From: VRUE01 sp040508545 | GTDB taxonomy: Bacteria > Actinomycetota > Thermoleophilia > Solirubrobacterales > 70-9 | Direction of reading: 5' to 3' | DNA: 45,391 nt | Assembly: GCA_040508545.1 (NCBI GenBank) | Contig: JBEVMR010000004.1 | Location: 1-45,391, forward strand | Shown: positions 14,292 to 22,233 of the stretch, one piece after another | Numbering within the stretch: position 1 is the stretch's first letter | Layout: each line of letters starts with the position of its first letter | The notes under the pieces: model-generated | Database searches by the model: none | The model's input: only the letters and a program-made list of their open reading frames with translations | Told to the model about the DNA's origin: nothing | Made by a program: the position numbers and the translations under genes

Positions 14292-15698
14292 TCAGCCGGA
14301 GACCTTCTGGCCCAGCGTCTCGAGCATCTCCTCGACGCGGACGAACTTGACCCGGGGGCGGCCATGCGGCTCGCCGCGACCGACCTCGGCTTGGTCGATC
14401 GCCTGCCAATCCTCGAAGCTGACGAAGCGCACGCCGCGCTCGGCGAGCAGCTCCTCGACCGCGGCGGGCTCCGGATTGGTCGGGCTGAGCAGGGTCTGCG
14501 AGCCGACGTCGGCGAGCAGGTGCTGGACCGTCTCCAGCGCGTCTTTCTTGTTGGTCCCGATCACGCCGGAGGGGCCGCGCTTGATCCAGCCCGCGGTGTA
14601 GTGGCCGACCTTGTGGCCGGAGTCGTGGGAGTCGAGCACGCGGCCGCCCTCGTTGAGGATCAGGCCGCGCTTCTCGTCGAAGGGGACGCCCTCGATCGGG
14701 ATGCCGGTGTAGCCGACCGAGCGCAGGACAAGGCCGCACTCGAGCTCTTCGCGCTCGCCGCTGTCCTTGGCCCGCAGGCTGCCGCCTTCCTCGACCAGCT
14801 CGTTGCGGCCGACGACGATCGATTCGACCTTGCCGTTGCCCTTGATCTCGATCGGCGAGGTGAGGAAGCGCAGGACGATCCGCTGCTTCTTGCCCTCGGG
14901 CGTGCGCTGGGAGAACTCGCGCAGCGTCTCGACGTTGACCCGGGTCGTCTTGTCGGCCTCGTCGGACTCGAGGTAGGCGGTACTGGCCTCGTCGAGCTCG
15001 ACCTCGGCCGGGTCGACGATCACGTCGGCGTCCTCCATCTCCCCGAGCTCCTTGATCTCGGGGTTGGTGAAGGCCGCCTGCACTGGGCCGCGGCGGCCGA
15101 GCACGACGATCTCGCGGATCTGCTTGCGGTCGAGCAGCTCGATCGCGTGGTCGGCGGTGTCGGTCTGGCGCAGCTCGTGGTCGGTCAGGGCGAGCATCCG
15201 CGCGACGTCCATCGCGACGTTGCCGTTGCCGATCACCACCGCGCGCTCGCTGGAGAGGTCGAACTCTTCCTCGCAGTAGTCCGGGTGGGCGTTGTACCAG
15301 CCGACGAAGGCGGTGGCGGCGTGGCTGCCGGGCAGGTCCTCGCCGGGGATGCCGAGCTGGCGGTCGGTCTCGCAGCCGACCGTGAAGACGATCGCGTGGT
15401 AGAGCCGCTCGAGGTCCTCGACCTCGATGTCGTGGCCGACCTTGACGTTGCCGAAGAAGCGGAAGCCCTCGCGCGCCGCGGTTTTTTCGTAGACCCGGGT
15501 CACCGACTTGATCTTGGGATGGTCTGGCGCGACGCCGCCGCGAACCAGGCCGAAGGGGGTGGGGAGGCGGTCGAAGAGGTCAACTTGGGCGTGCGTGTCC
15601 GCATCCTTGAGGATGTGCTCGGCGGCGTAGAAGCCGGAGGGGCCGGCGCCGACGATCGCGACGCGGACGGGGTTCTCTTCGGTTCCGATCTGGGTCAT
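14292..15698 (-). CDS. fprA: Ferredoxin--NADP(+) reductase, adrenodoxin-reductase (FprA) type
   Basis: 468 residues, the usual length of the FprA branch. The FAD-binding motif VAIVGAGPSGFYAAEHIL is at residues 13-30, then PTPFGLVRGGVAPDHPKIK, the NADP-binding motif VVIGNGNVAMDVARML and the NADPH-phosphate arginines in VLGRRGPVQAAF. The C-terminal FAD/NADP closure GWIKRGPSGVIGTNKKDA is present. The enzyme passes electrons from NADPH to ferredoxin, which can feed Fe-S assembly. It heads the minus-strand set with bolA and the glutaredoxin, convergent on the ErpA-like gene. Confidence 0.94.
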   Translation of the reverse strand: MTQIGTEENPVRVAIVGAGPSGFYAAEHILKDADTHAQVDLFDRLPTPFGLVRGGVAPDHPKIKSVTRVYEKTAAREGFRFFGNVKVGHDIEVEDLERLYHAIVFTVGCETDRQLGIPGEDLPGSHAATAFVGWYNAHPDYCEEEFDLSSERAVVIGNGNVAMDVARMLALTDHELRQTDTADHAIELLDRKQIREIVVLGRRGPVQAAFTNPEIKELGEMEDADVIVDPAEVELDEASTAYLESDEADKTTRVNVETLREFSQRTPEGKKQRIVLRFLTSPIEIKGNGKVESIVVGRNELVEEGGSLRAKDSGEREELECGLVLRSVGYTGIPIEGVPFDEKRGLILNEGGRVLDSHDSGHKVGHYTAGWIKRGPSGVIGTNKKDALETVQHLLADVGSQTLLSPTNPEPAAVEELLAERGVRFVSFEDWQAIDQAEVGRGEPHGRPRVKFVRVEEMLETLGQKVSG

Positions 15699-15786
15699 TT
15701 CCTCTTCCGGACGAGTGTGGTCGATGCGCTGCTCACTGCGTGCTTTCGCGAGCCGGGAAGGATAGGGAACGGCGCCAGGCGGATGC

Positions 15787-16329
15787 CTACGCCGCCATCA
15801 GCTGGCCGCTGCACTGGGGGCAGATGCCGTGGTCGAGTGTCGGTAGCCGCGAGCGCTGGAAGAGCCCGAGACGCTTGGCCGCCTCCTCGACCTCGACCCA
15901 CTCGCCGTCGACCAGGAAGCGATCACACCAGGCGCACATCGGCAGGAAGTCGCTTTCGGCGCGCGGGGCGTCGGGATCGAGCAGCGGTTGCGGCTCCTCC
16001 CGCTCCTCCTCGGCGCGCAGCCTGGCCGAGAAGAGGACCACCCGGCCGGTCGTGTCGGCGGCTATGCGGATGTCCATCTCGCGGGTCACGTCGGGGCCGT
16101 CGCAGCGGAAGGGGAGCTCGACGTCACGCGCGCCTTCGCGCACCCGCCGCAGCAGCAGCCGCTGCAGCTTCTGCACGTCATGGCCGGCGACGAAGTCCCA
16201 GAGCGAGCGCCCGAGGCTGTCGCCGACCCCCTCCCAGCCGTTCTCCGCAGCGAAGCGGTAGTAGCCGTCGTCGACCCTGATCAGGCGGTCTTGGTCGTCG
16301 ATTGCGTAGCTGAGCGTCTCAACGGTCAC
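15787..16329 (-). CDS. PAS-domain protein with a C-terminal four-Cys zinc motif
   Basis: 180 residues from a GTG. Residues 8-105 look like a PAS domain (YYRFAAENGWEGVGDSLGRSLWDFVAGHDV, then VLFSARL). The C-terminal part has CAWC (C132, C135) and GICPQC (C170, C173), the CxxC-x34-CxxC pattern with the phrase HGICP that is often appended to PAS or receiver proteins and probably binds zinc. There is no kinase or cyclase output domain, so it may act by protein contact. It is minus-strand, 8 bases after the HemQ stop. The sensed ligand (redox, oxygen, heme) is not determinable. Confidence 0.75.
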   Translation of the reverse strand: MTVETLSYAIDDQDRLIRVDDGYYRFAAENGWEGVGDSLGRSLWDFVAGHDVQKLQRLLLRRVREGARDVELPFRCDGPDVTREMDIRIAADTTGRVVLFSARLRAEEEREEPQPLLDPDAPRAESDFLPMCAWCDRFLVDGEWVEVEEAAKRLGLFQRSRLPTLDHGICPQCSGQLMAA

Positions 16330-16336
16330 TCAGGCG

Positions 16337-16342
16337 ATTATC
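16337..16342 (-). promoter_or_regulatory. -10-like GATAAT, 7 bases before the PAS/zinc GTG
   Basis: GATAAT, seven bases, then GTG at 16329; leaderless spacing. It overlaps the HemQ stop region. Confidence 0.4.
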
Positions 16343-17036
16343 GGTCATATACCGGTACCGCTGAAGATTTACCGTCGAGCGCGTCGAGCGCTTTGCGCAC
16401 CGACATCGCGACGCAGGTGAAGATCGGCGTCTCGCGCTCGGTGTAGGCGCTCGACTCGGTCGGTCGCAACTCCTGCACGAGGTCGAGGAACATCCCCGGG
16501 TCGTCGCCCTCGAAGGCGACGACGAACTCCTGGTCGTCGAGGCCGAACGAGTAGGAGGTGTTGATCGCGATCTCCGGGTAGCGGCGGCCGACCTCGATGT
16601 GGCTTTTCATGATCCGCCCGCGCTCCTCCGCCGGCAGCCCGTACCAGCGGCGCTGCTTGACCATTGGGTAGAGGAAGAGGTACTTGCGCTCGGAGACGCA
16701 GATCTCCGGCCGCGCGTTCTCGTCGGAGTAGGGCGAGCGTTTGGTCATCGAGAGGAAGGAGTGCGGCGTCTCCGCCCACTTGGCGAGACCGCTCTGCCCG
16801 AGCACGACGTGGAAGGTGTGCAGATCGTCGAGGTTGGGGCTCTGGGAGAGGACGAGGAGGTCGACGTCGCCGCGCGTGCCTATGGTTGAGTAGGCGCGCA
16901 GAGAGCGGTCGAGGGCGAAGTCCTCACAAGCCGCGAGGAACTCCTGCTTGTCGGCCGCGCGCAACTCGGCGTCGCGGCGGCGCCACTCGGGGTCGATCTT
17001 GAAGAAAGTGAACTTGGCGAACGTGCGGTCGGCCAT
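16338..17036 (-). CDS. hemQ: Coproheme decarboxylase (HemQ), chlorite dismutase family
   Basis: 232 residues from the ATG at 17036. HemQ makes heme b from coproheme in the last step of the coproporphyrin pathway of actinobacteria and firmicutes. Visible are the heme-ligand His H146 (IMKSHIEVGRRYPEI), the catalytic-tyrosine motif FLYPMVKQRRWY (Y123) and the conserved SFGLDDQEFVVAFE strand. The chlorite dismutase activity needs an Arg that is not evident, so HemQ is preferred. A TATCGT box lies 7 bases before the ATG. The PAS/zinc gene follows on the same strand. Confidence 0.9.
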   Translation of the reverse strand: MADRTFAKFTFFKIDPEWRRRDAELRAADKQEFLAACEDFALDRSLRAYSTIGTRGDVDLLVLSQSPNLDDLHTFHVVLGQSGLAKWAETPHSFLSMTKRSPYSDENARPEICVSERKYLFLYPMVKQRRWYGLPAEERGRIMKSHIEVGRRYPEIAINTSYSFGLDDQEFVVAFEGDDPGMFLDLVQELRPTESSAYTERETPIFTCVAMSVRKALDALDGKSSAVPVYDR

Positions 17037-17043
17037 CGCGGTC

Positions 17044-17049
17044 ACGATA
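17044..17049 (-). promoter_or_regulatory. -10-like TATCGT, 7 bases before the hemQ ATG
   Basis: TATCGT on the minus strand, seven bases before ATG (17036); leaderless spacing. The plus-strand gene starts only 20 bases away at 17056, so the two promoters overlap. Confidence 0.5.
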
Positions 17050-17055
17050 GCGCCG

Positions 17056-18258
17056 GTGGCCGTGGTCGCAGGGGCGATCACCTTGCTGCTCGCGCTGCAT
17101 GCCGCCGGCGCCGGCTTCCAGGGAGACCCGCTCTCGGTCGTGCGCGACGCGGCTCCGGGCGACCGGCTCTGGGATGTCGCCGATCGCCGCGCGCCGGTTG
17201 TCGGCGTGACGCTGCTGGTCTGGCTGGCGGCTTTCGGGCTGGCGATGGCGATCGATCGCGAACGCGCCGGGCGAGCCGCGGCCCGGCTGCTGGCGCTCTC
17301 GCTTATCTATCTGCCGCTGCTCTGCCTGCTGGGCGCGGCGCTGGAGCCCAGCGTCGGAATCGAACGGCTGCTGCTGATGCTCGGCTCGCCGGCGCTCGCC
17401 GCCGTCACGCTCGCGGTGCTCGGCGGCTACAGGGCGGTGGCTGTCGCCTGTGCGACGACGACGCTCGCCTATTCCGTCGACCTGATCACCGGCTCGCCGC
17501 TGACGCAGCTCTCGCTTGTCGGGCCCAACCCCGCCGCCGGGCACCGCTACTACGGGATCGGCAACGAGCTCGAGGCCTGCCTGACGGTCCTCGTCCTGAT
17601 CGGCACCGGCGCGGCGCTGTCGACTTTTTACGTGCCAGAGCGCGTAAAAAGTTCACAGCGAGGACTGGAGGCTCGGGGGCCGGTGGTTTTCCTCGTGGTC
17701 GCGGCCGTCTTTGCCTTCGTCTTCGCCTACGGCCGCTACGGCGCCGACGTCGGCGCGGCGATCGCCCTGCCGTTGGGCGCCGCGGTCGCGGCTGCGCTGC
17801 TCGCCGACCGCCGCGATCTCGCTCTGCTCGCGTTTGCGCTGCCGATCCCGGCGCTGGCGTTACTCGCCGCCGCCGATCTGCTCAGCGGTGCCAACGCTCA
17901 CCTCACCAGCACGGTCCTCGATGCCGACAGCGGTGGCGACGTGCTCGGGGTCGTTGGTCACCGGCTGCGAGAGATGGGGGAAAGCTTTGGCCGCCCGCTT
18001 CTCCTTCCCGGCCTTCCCGTGGTGATTGCGGCCGCGGTGATCGCGTGGCTGCGCCGCGACCGCCTCGAGGCCTGGCTACGGCCCGTGCCGGCTATGCGGG
18101 CCGCCCTGCTGGGTGCACTTGCGGCGACCCTGGTCGGCACGCTGGCCAACGATTCCGGCGCCCTCCTGCTCGAGATCGGCAGCGTCTATCTGCTGGCCCT
18201 AGCCGCCTACGCCTGGGCCGAAAGTGAGCCTACGGATGCGGCCCGGCGCATCCTCTAG
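17056..18258 (+). CDS. Polytopic membrane protein of unknown function
   Basis: 400 residues from the GTG at 17056. The sequence has about ten hydrophobic helices, so it is an integral inner-membrane protein. Conserved-looking loops are GHRYYGIGNELEA (periplasmic or cytosolic loop of the first half) and AYGRYGADVGAAIALPLGAA. I recognise no enzyme family from these. The downstream gene, whose start is 11 bases after this stop, encodes a glycosyltransferase/flippase fusion, so a role in glycolipid or polyprenol transport is possible. A 46-bp palindrome (17615-17660) lies inside the coding region and encodes the hydrophilic loop LSTFYVPERVKSSQRG. Confidence 0.75.
   Translation: MAVVAGAITLLLALHAAGAGFQGDPLSVVRDAAPGDRLWDVADRRAPVVGVTLLVWLAAFGLAMAIDRERAGRAAARLLALSLIYLPLLCLLGAALEPSVGIERLLLMLGSPALAAVTLAVLGGYRAVAVACATTTLAYSVDLITGSPLTQLSLVGPNPAAGHRYYGIGNELEACLTVLVLIGTGAALSTFYVPERVKSSQRGLEARGPVVFLVVAAVFAFVFAYGRYGADVGAAIALPLGAAVAAALLADRRDLALLAFALPIPALALLAAADLLSGANAHLTSTVLDADSGGDVLGVVGHRLREMGESFGRPLLLPGLPVVIAAAVIAWLRRDRLEAWLRPVPAMRAALLGALAATLVGTLANDSGALLLEIGSVYLLALAAYAWAESEPTDAARRIL
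17615..17660. repeat. 46-bp AT-containing palindrome inside a coding region
   Basis: Arms CGCTGT plus ACTTTTTACG (17615-17632) and CGTAAAAAGT plus ACAGCG (17643-17660) around a 10-base loop, with one mismatch and one G-T pair. The T/A runs stand out in a GC-rich gene. The same arm style (ACTTTTTCCG ... CGGAAAAAGT) recurs at 21896 and 21939. Confidence 0.65.
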
Positions 18259-18261
18259 GCT
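18256..18261 (+). promoter_or_regulatory. -10-like TAGGCT, 7 bases before the glycosyltransferase GTG
   Basis: TAGGCT, 7 bases, GTG at 18269. The TAG doubles as the stop of the upstream gene, so the match could be partly coincidental. Confidence 0.35.
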
Positions 18262-18268
18262 TGTCTGA

Positions 18269-20587
18269 GTGCGAATCGCCCTTGTCTCGCCATATTCCTG
18301 GAGCTATCAGGGCGGCGTAAACCGGCACGTCGAGGCGCTCGCCGAGGAGTTTCTCGGCCGCGGCCATCACGTCCGTGTGCTCGCCCCCGTCGATCCTCCC
18401 GACCGGATCAGCCGGGCGCTGCATCGCGCGCCCCCCGAGTTGCGAGAGATTCCCGACTACCTGGTGCCGATGGGCCGCACGGCGGGGTTTGGGGCCAACG
18501 GCGCCGTGTCCAATCTCGCCCCTTTCCCAGCAGGTGGCGTCATCGCTCCGCGCCGTGAGCTGCGCCAGGGCCGCTACGACATAGTCCACATCCACGAGCC
18601 GGTCGTCCCTCTCGTCGGTTGGAACGCGGCGCTCGGCACTCGCGCGCCGGCCGTCGGCACCTTCCACTCCTACTCGACCAAGGCGATCCCCAACCACATC
18701 GCCTCGGCGCTGGGCGCGCGCAGGGTCTTCAACCGGCTCTCGGCGCGGATTGCCGTCTCCGAGGCGGCGGCCTGGACCGGGCGCCGCTGGTTCGGCGGCA
18801 GCTACGAGATCGTGCCGAACGGCGTCGACGTCACTGCCGCGCCGCAGGGACCGAAGCCTGCCGGCGACGAGCTGCGCCTCGTCTTCGTCGGCCGGCCAGA
18901 GGAGCGCAAGGGCCTGCCGGTGCTGCTGGCCGCCTTCGAAGCGCTGGTCGAGCACGTGCCCAGCCGGCTCACGGTGATCGGCGCCGAGCGCGAGGACGTG
19001 CTCCGCTACCTCGCCGACCCCGAGACGCTGCGCTGGATCGACGTGCGTGGCCGAGTCTCGGGCGAGAGCCTCTGGGCTTCGCTGCACGAGGCGGACATGC
19101 TCTGCGCGCCTTCGCTCTCGGGTGAGAGCTTCGGCATGGTCCTGACCGAGGCCTTTGCCGCGGGCACGCCGGCGATTGCCTCCGCCATCGCCGGCTACAG
19201 CGACGTCGTCACAGACGGCGTCGACGGGGTGCTCGTCCCTCCCGGCGACCCCCAGCGCCTCGCCGAAGAGCTGCAGCGCGCCCACCACGAGCCCGAGCGC
19301 CTGGCCGCGATGGGTGCGGCGGCACGGCAGAGCGCGCAGCGCTACGCCTGGCCCCGCGTGGCCGATCGCGTCAGCGAGGTCTACGAGCGCGCGATCGAGG
19401 TGCCCGCCCCGGCGAGGGCGCTCGACCGGGCCGCGCACTGGGCCGGAGTTCGACCCGCCGACGGCAGCCCGCCCAGCCCGCCGCGCCGCCTGCCCTCGCT
19501 TGACCCGCCCTTGGCGCAGAGCGGTAGCCGCAAGCGGCGCGTCGCCCGCCGTGTGGGGCTCGGGGTCGCCGGGGTGCTCGGCGTCGGCCTGACCGCCATC
19601 GCGGCGCAGAAGATCGGCGTCGACAACGTGATCTCGAGCATCGTCCGCTCCGACCTCACCTGGGTCCTGGTCGCCTGCGCCCTGATGGCCATCTCCCTCT
19701 TCTTCCGCGCCGCCTCCTGGTACGGGATCGTGCGCGCAGCGCTGCCCAACCGGCCGGTCCGCCGCCGCGACGTCACGTCGGCGACGATGATCGGCGTGCT
19801 GATGTCGGCGACGCTGCCGGCCCGCCTCGGCGAGCCGGCCCGCGCGATGACCCTGGCGCGGCGGATCGGGCGCATGCGTGAGACCTTCCCGGTGCTGCTG
19901 GGGACCCTGGTCTCGCAGACGCTGCTCAACATCGTTGCCCTAGCCCTGCTGGGCGCGATCATCGTCTCCAGCACCGATCTCTTCCACTCCAGCACCGAGA
20001 AGCTCTTCTTCTTCAGCCTCGTTCCGCTCGCCCTGCTCGTCGTCGTCCTGGTCGCCCCGACCCTGATGCGCCGCAACGGCAACGGGCGCTTCGCCCGCAT
20101 CGGCGCCACCATGCACCGCGCCCTGCTGCAGGTCCGGGCTGGTCTTGCGGTGTTCCGGCAGCCGCGCCACGGCGCCGTCGCCGGCGCCGCCCAGCTCGGC
20201 GCTTGGGCGATCCAACTGGCCGCCTGCGCGGCATTGCTGGCGGCCCTCGGGCTGCCCGGCGGCATCGGCGCTGCCGCAGCTGTGCTCTTCGCGGTCAACG
20301 TCACCGCTGTCGTGCCGGCGACGCCGTCGAACATCGGCGTCTTCCAGCTCGCCGTGATCAGCGTCCTGCACACGGGCTGGGGGGTAAGCACCGCCGACGC
20401 CCTCGCCTACGGCGTGATCCTGCAAGCGGTAGAGATCGCTACTGCCGTCGCCCTCGGCCTGCCTGCCCTGGTCCGCGAGGGCCTCACCTGGAGCGACCTC
20501 CGCGTACAGGCTCTTTCCGCGTCTCCCGTTCGCCTCGAGCCGCATCCGCGCCGGCAGCGCGAGAGCAGCGAACGCATCGGCGTCTAG
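18269..20587 (+). CDS. PimA-like GT4 mannosyltransferase fused to an LPG-synthase-type membrane domain
   Basis: 772 residues. Residues 1-375 are a GT-B glycosyltransferase of family 4: start PYSWSYQGGVNRHVEALAEE, HIHEPVVP, GTFHSY, GRPEERKGLPVLL and the EX7E pair E286/E294. These match phosphatidyl-myo-inositol mannosyltransferase PimA. A basic, Pro-rich linker (380-425) leads into about seven TM helices (430-740), similar to the lysylphosphatidylglycerol synthetase/AglD TM family (UPF0104). The last 30 residues are charged. The fusion couples making a lipid-linked sugar to a membrane domain that could flip or anchor it (inference). The donor (GDP-mannose versus others) and acceptor are unknown. 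The gene follows another membrane protein by 10 bases. Confidence 0.9.
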   Translation: MRIALVSPYSWSYQGGVNRHVEALAEEFLGRGHHVRVLAPVDPPDRISRALHRAPPELREIPDYLVPMGRTAGFGANGAVSNLAPFPAGGVIAPRRELRQGRYDIVHIHEPVVPLVGWNAALGTRAPAVGTFHSYSTKAIPNHIASALGARRVFNRLSARIAVSEAAAWTGRRWFGGSYEIVPNGVDVTAAPQGPKPAGDELRLVFVGRPEERKGLPVLLAAFEALVEHVPSRLTVIGAEREDVLRYLADPETLRWIDVRGRVSGESLWASLHEADMLCAPSLSGESFGMVLTEAFAAGTPAIASAIAGYSDVVTDGVDGVLVPPGDPQRLAEELQRAHHEPERLAAMGAAARQSAQRYAWPRVADRVSEVYERAIEVPAPARALDRAAHWAGVRPADGSPPSPPRRLPSLDPPLAQSGSRKRRVARRVGLGVAGVLGVGLTAIAAQKIGVDNVISSIVRSDLTWVLVACALMAISLFFRAASWYGIVRAALPNRPVRRRDVTSATMIGVLMSATLPARLGEPARAMTLARRIGRMRETFPVLLGTLVSQTLLNIVALALLGAIIVSSTDLFHSSTEKLFFFSLVPLALLVVVLVAPTLMRRNGNGRFARIGATMHRALLQVRAGLAVFRQPRHGAVAGAAQLGAWAIQLAACAALLAALGLPGGIGAAAAVLFAVNVTAVVPATPSNIGVFQLAVISVLHTGWGVSTADALAYGVILQAVEIATAVALGLPALVREGLTWSDLRVQALSASPVRLEPHPRRQRESSERIGV

Positions 20588-20597
20588 CGGCCTGCCT

Positions 20598-21836
20598 CTA
20601 GTCCTCGGAGCTGCGCGGCACCTTCCCGCCTTCGGCCCCCGGTTCCTGGGCCGGCCCCCGCGGTGAGGCGATGCCGAGCACCCGCATCGCCTTGAGCCCG
20701 AGGCCGAGCTTCTCGCGGCCCTCGGTGGCGGAGACGTCGTGGCCGCAGAGCTCGCGCACGCGCTCGAGCCGGTAGCGGATCGTGTGGCGGTGGGTGAAGA
20801 GTTGTTTGGCGGTGGCGGCGACGTTGCCGTCGTTGGCGAGGTAGGCCTCGACCGTGGCGACCAGCTCGGTCTCGTACTGGTCGTCGTAGGCGGCCAGCGG
20901 CTCGATCGTCTCGGAAAAGAAGCGCTGCAGCTCGCCGGGGTCCTCGCTCATCGCCGGCAGCAGCAGGCGGTAGGCGCCGGTGTCCTCGAAGGCAAGCAGC
21001 GGCCGTTCCTCGGCTTCCCCGACGTTGACCGCCAGGCGAGCCTCGTTGCCAGCGCGGTAGAGGTCGACTGGGTCGGCGACGCGGCGGCTGGCGCCGATCG
21101 TCAGGTGGAAGCCAGCCAGCGCGTCCTCGAGCTCGCGCGAGAGGCCGGCGGCGGCGCGCTGCAGGCGCTGCTCGTCCTCGGCCGGGACGATCACGACGAT
21201 CTCTGTTGCGACCTCGCCTTCCTCGACGGCCGCGAGGGCGCCGGGCGCGAGCGAGCGCAGCGTCCGCATCGCCAGCGTCAGCACGCGGGCACGCCACTCG
21301 CCCGTCTGGGCGGTTCGGGGCGCGGCGCGGAGGACGATCGCCCCGGCGCCTTTCTCCAGGTCGGTGCCGAGCTCGGCGGCGCGGGCGAGGATGTCGCCGC
21401 GGTCGGTCACCTGGCGCGCCAGCACCGCGCCGACGAAGACGCCGGCCACCTCCTCGCTCTGCCAGTCGGGAGCGCGCGAGCGCTCCAGCTCCAGCGCCAG
21501 GAGCGTCGTCACCATGCGGGCGATCGCCGGGTCGGGAGGGGCCTTTGCTCGGTAACGCAGCTCGCCGACGGCGCTATCGGCCACGCGCAGCTCGACCGTC
21601 GTCACCCGCTCGCCGCCGGCGAGGAGCTTCTCCTCCTGATCGGGCGACGCCCCAGCCACCGCAAGCACCGCCCCGGAGCGCTCGATCAAGGCGACGCTGG
21701 CATCAAGCACCCGCGCGGCGGCACGTGCCACAGCGGGCAGCCCAGCCCCCGACTCGACCGCCTCAGCTAACGCGTCAAGAGTCCCCTGATCAGCAGCTTT
21801 TGCAGGGCTTTCCTGTCCTTTCGATCTGGTGGACAT
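20598..21836 (-). CDS. PucR/CdaR-type transcriptional regulator
   Basis: 412 residues. The C-terminal HTH of the PucR family is clear at residues 319-383 (LVATVEAYLANDGNVAATAKQLFTHRHTIRYRLERVREL). The middle region (about 160-300) resembles the GGDEF-like CdaR domain without catalytic residues, and residues 20-110 look GAF-like. Such regulators usually activate purine, sugar-acid or amino-acid catabolism; the target is not evident. A GATAAT box lies 6 bases before the ATG. A 111-bp nested palindrome lies upstream (21865-21975). It is convergent with the glycosyltransferase gene (10-bp gap). Confidence 0.88.
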   Translation of the reverse strand: MSTRSKGQESPAKAADQGTLDALAEAVESGAGLPAVARAAARVLDASVALIERSGAVLAVAGASPDQEEKLLAGGERVTTVELRVADSAVGELRYRAKAPPDPAIARMVTTLLALELERSRAPDWQSEEVAGVFVGAVLARQVTDRGDILARAAELGTDLEKGAGAIVLRAAPRTAQTGEWRARVLTLAMRTLRSLAPGALAAVEEGEVATEIVVIVPAEDEQRLQRAAAGLSRELEDALAGFHLTIGASRRVADPVDLYRAGNEARLAVNVGEAEERPLLAFEDTGAYRLLLPAMSEDPGELQRFFSETIEPLAAYDDQYETELVATVEAYLANDGNVAATAKQLFTHRHTIRYRLERVRELCGHDVSATEGREKLGLGLKAMRVLGIASPRGPAQEPGAEGGKVPRSSED

Positions 21837-21842
21837 CGCCCC

Positions 21843-21848
21843 ATTATC
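21843..21848 (-). promoter_or_regulatory. -10-like GATAAT, 6 bases before the PucR-type ATG
   Basis: GATAAT on the minus strand, 6 bases before ATG (21836). The -35 position would fall in the outer arm of the palindrome at 21865. Confidence 0.45.
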
Positions 21849-21864
21849 GCGGGCATCTCGTCAT

Positions 21865-21975
21865 GGGCCCGTTCGGTAGGGCTGGAACGTCTTGTACTTT
21901 TTCCGCGGCGGCGTAGACGGACAGCAGACAGCTGTCTTCGGAAAAAGTTAAGTGGAAGCCCTACCGAATGGGCCC
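21865..21975. repeat. 111-bp nested palindromic element between two minus-strand genes
   Basis: Outer arms of 19 bases (21865-21883 and 21957-21975) match at 18 of 19 positions: GGGCCC[G/A]TTCGGTAGGGCT. Inside them are ACTTTTTCCG (21896-21905) and CGGAAAAAGT (21939-21948), then GACAGC (21920-21925) and GCTGTC (21931-21936). The element starts on the base after the stop codon of the small membrane gene. It may end that transcript and shape the promoter of the PucR gene. It could also be a mobile or REP-like insertion. Confidence 0.75.
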
Positions 21976-22233
21976 TCAACCAATGAGTTCGGTGATGTCG
22001 GGGTAGTAGTAAACGATCGCGAGGCCAACGACGACGCCAGTAAGGACCAATGCAACGAGAACGATCAGAGAGAGGAATCCCGCCGCGGCCTTCTCCCAGA
22101 TCCGCCCGAAGGAGCTGATCGCCGGGACGAAGATCAGGGTGACGAAGGCGACCAGGCTGATCAGCCCGGCGACGCCGAACAGTAGGTACTCATCGTCGAT
22201 CTTCTCTATCGCCAGCGGCAGCAGGTGAGCCAT
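21976..22233 (-). CDS. Small two-helix membrane protein
   Basis: 85 residues with two TM helices (about 18-38 and 50-75) and a short charged linker GRIWEKAAAG. The N-terminal segment MAHLLPLAIEKIDDEY is amphipathic. No family is recognised. It overlaps the end of the DedA-PAP2 gene by 44 bases on the same strand, so it is probably translationally coupled and may form a complex with it. Start ATG at 22233. Confidence 0.65.
   Translation of the reverse strand: MAHLLPLAIEKIDDEYLLFGVAGLISLVAFVTLIFVPAISSFGRIWEKAAAGFLSLIVLVALVLTGVVVGLAIVYYYPDITELIG

Noticed and set aside
14184..16280. 698-residue open frame opposite the ferredoxin reductase and bolA
   Set aside because: Same GC-skew shadow; the minus-strand genes have clear family motifs.
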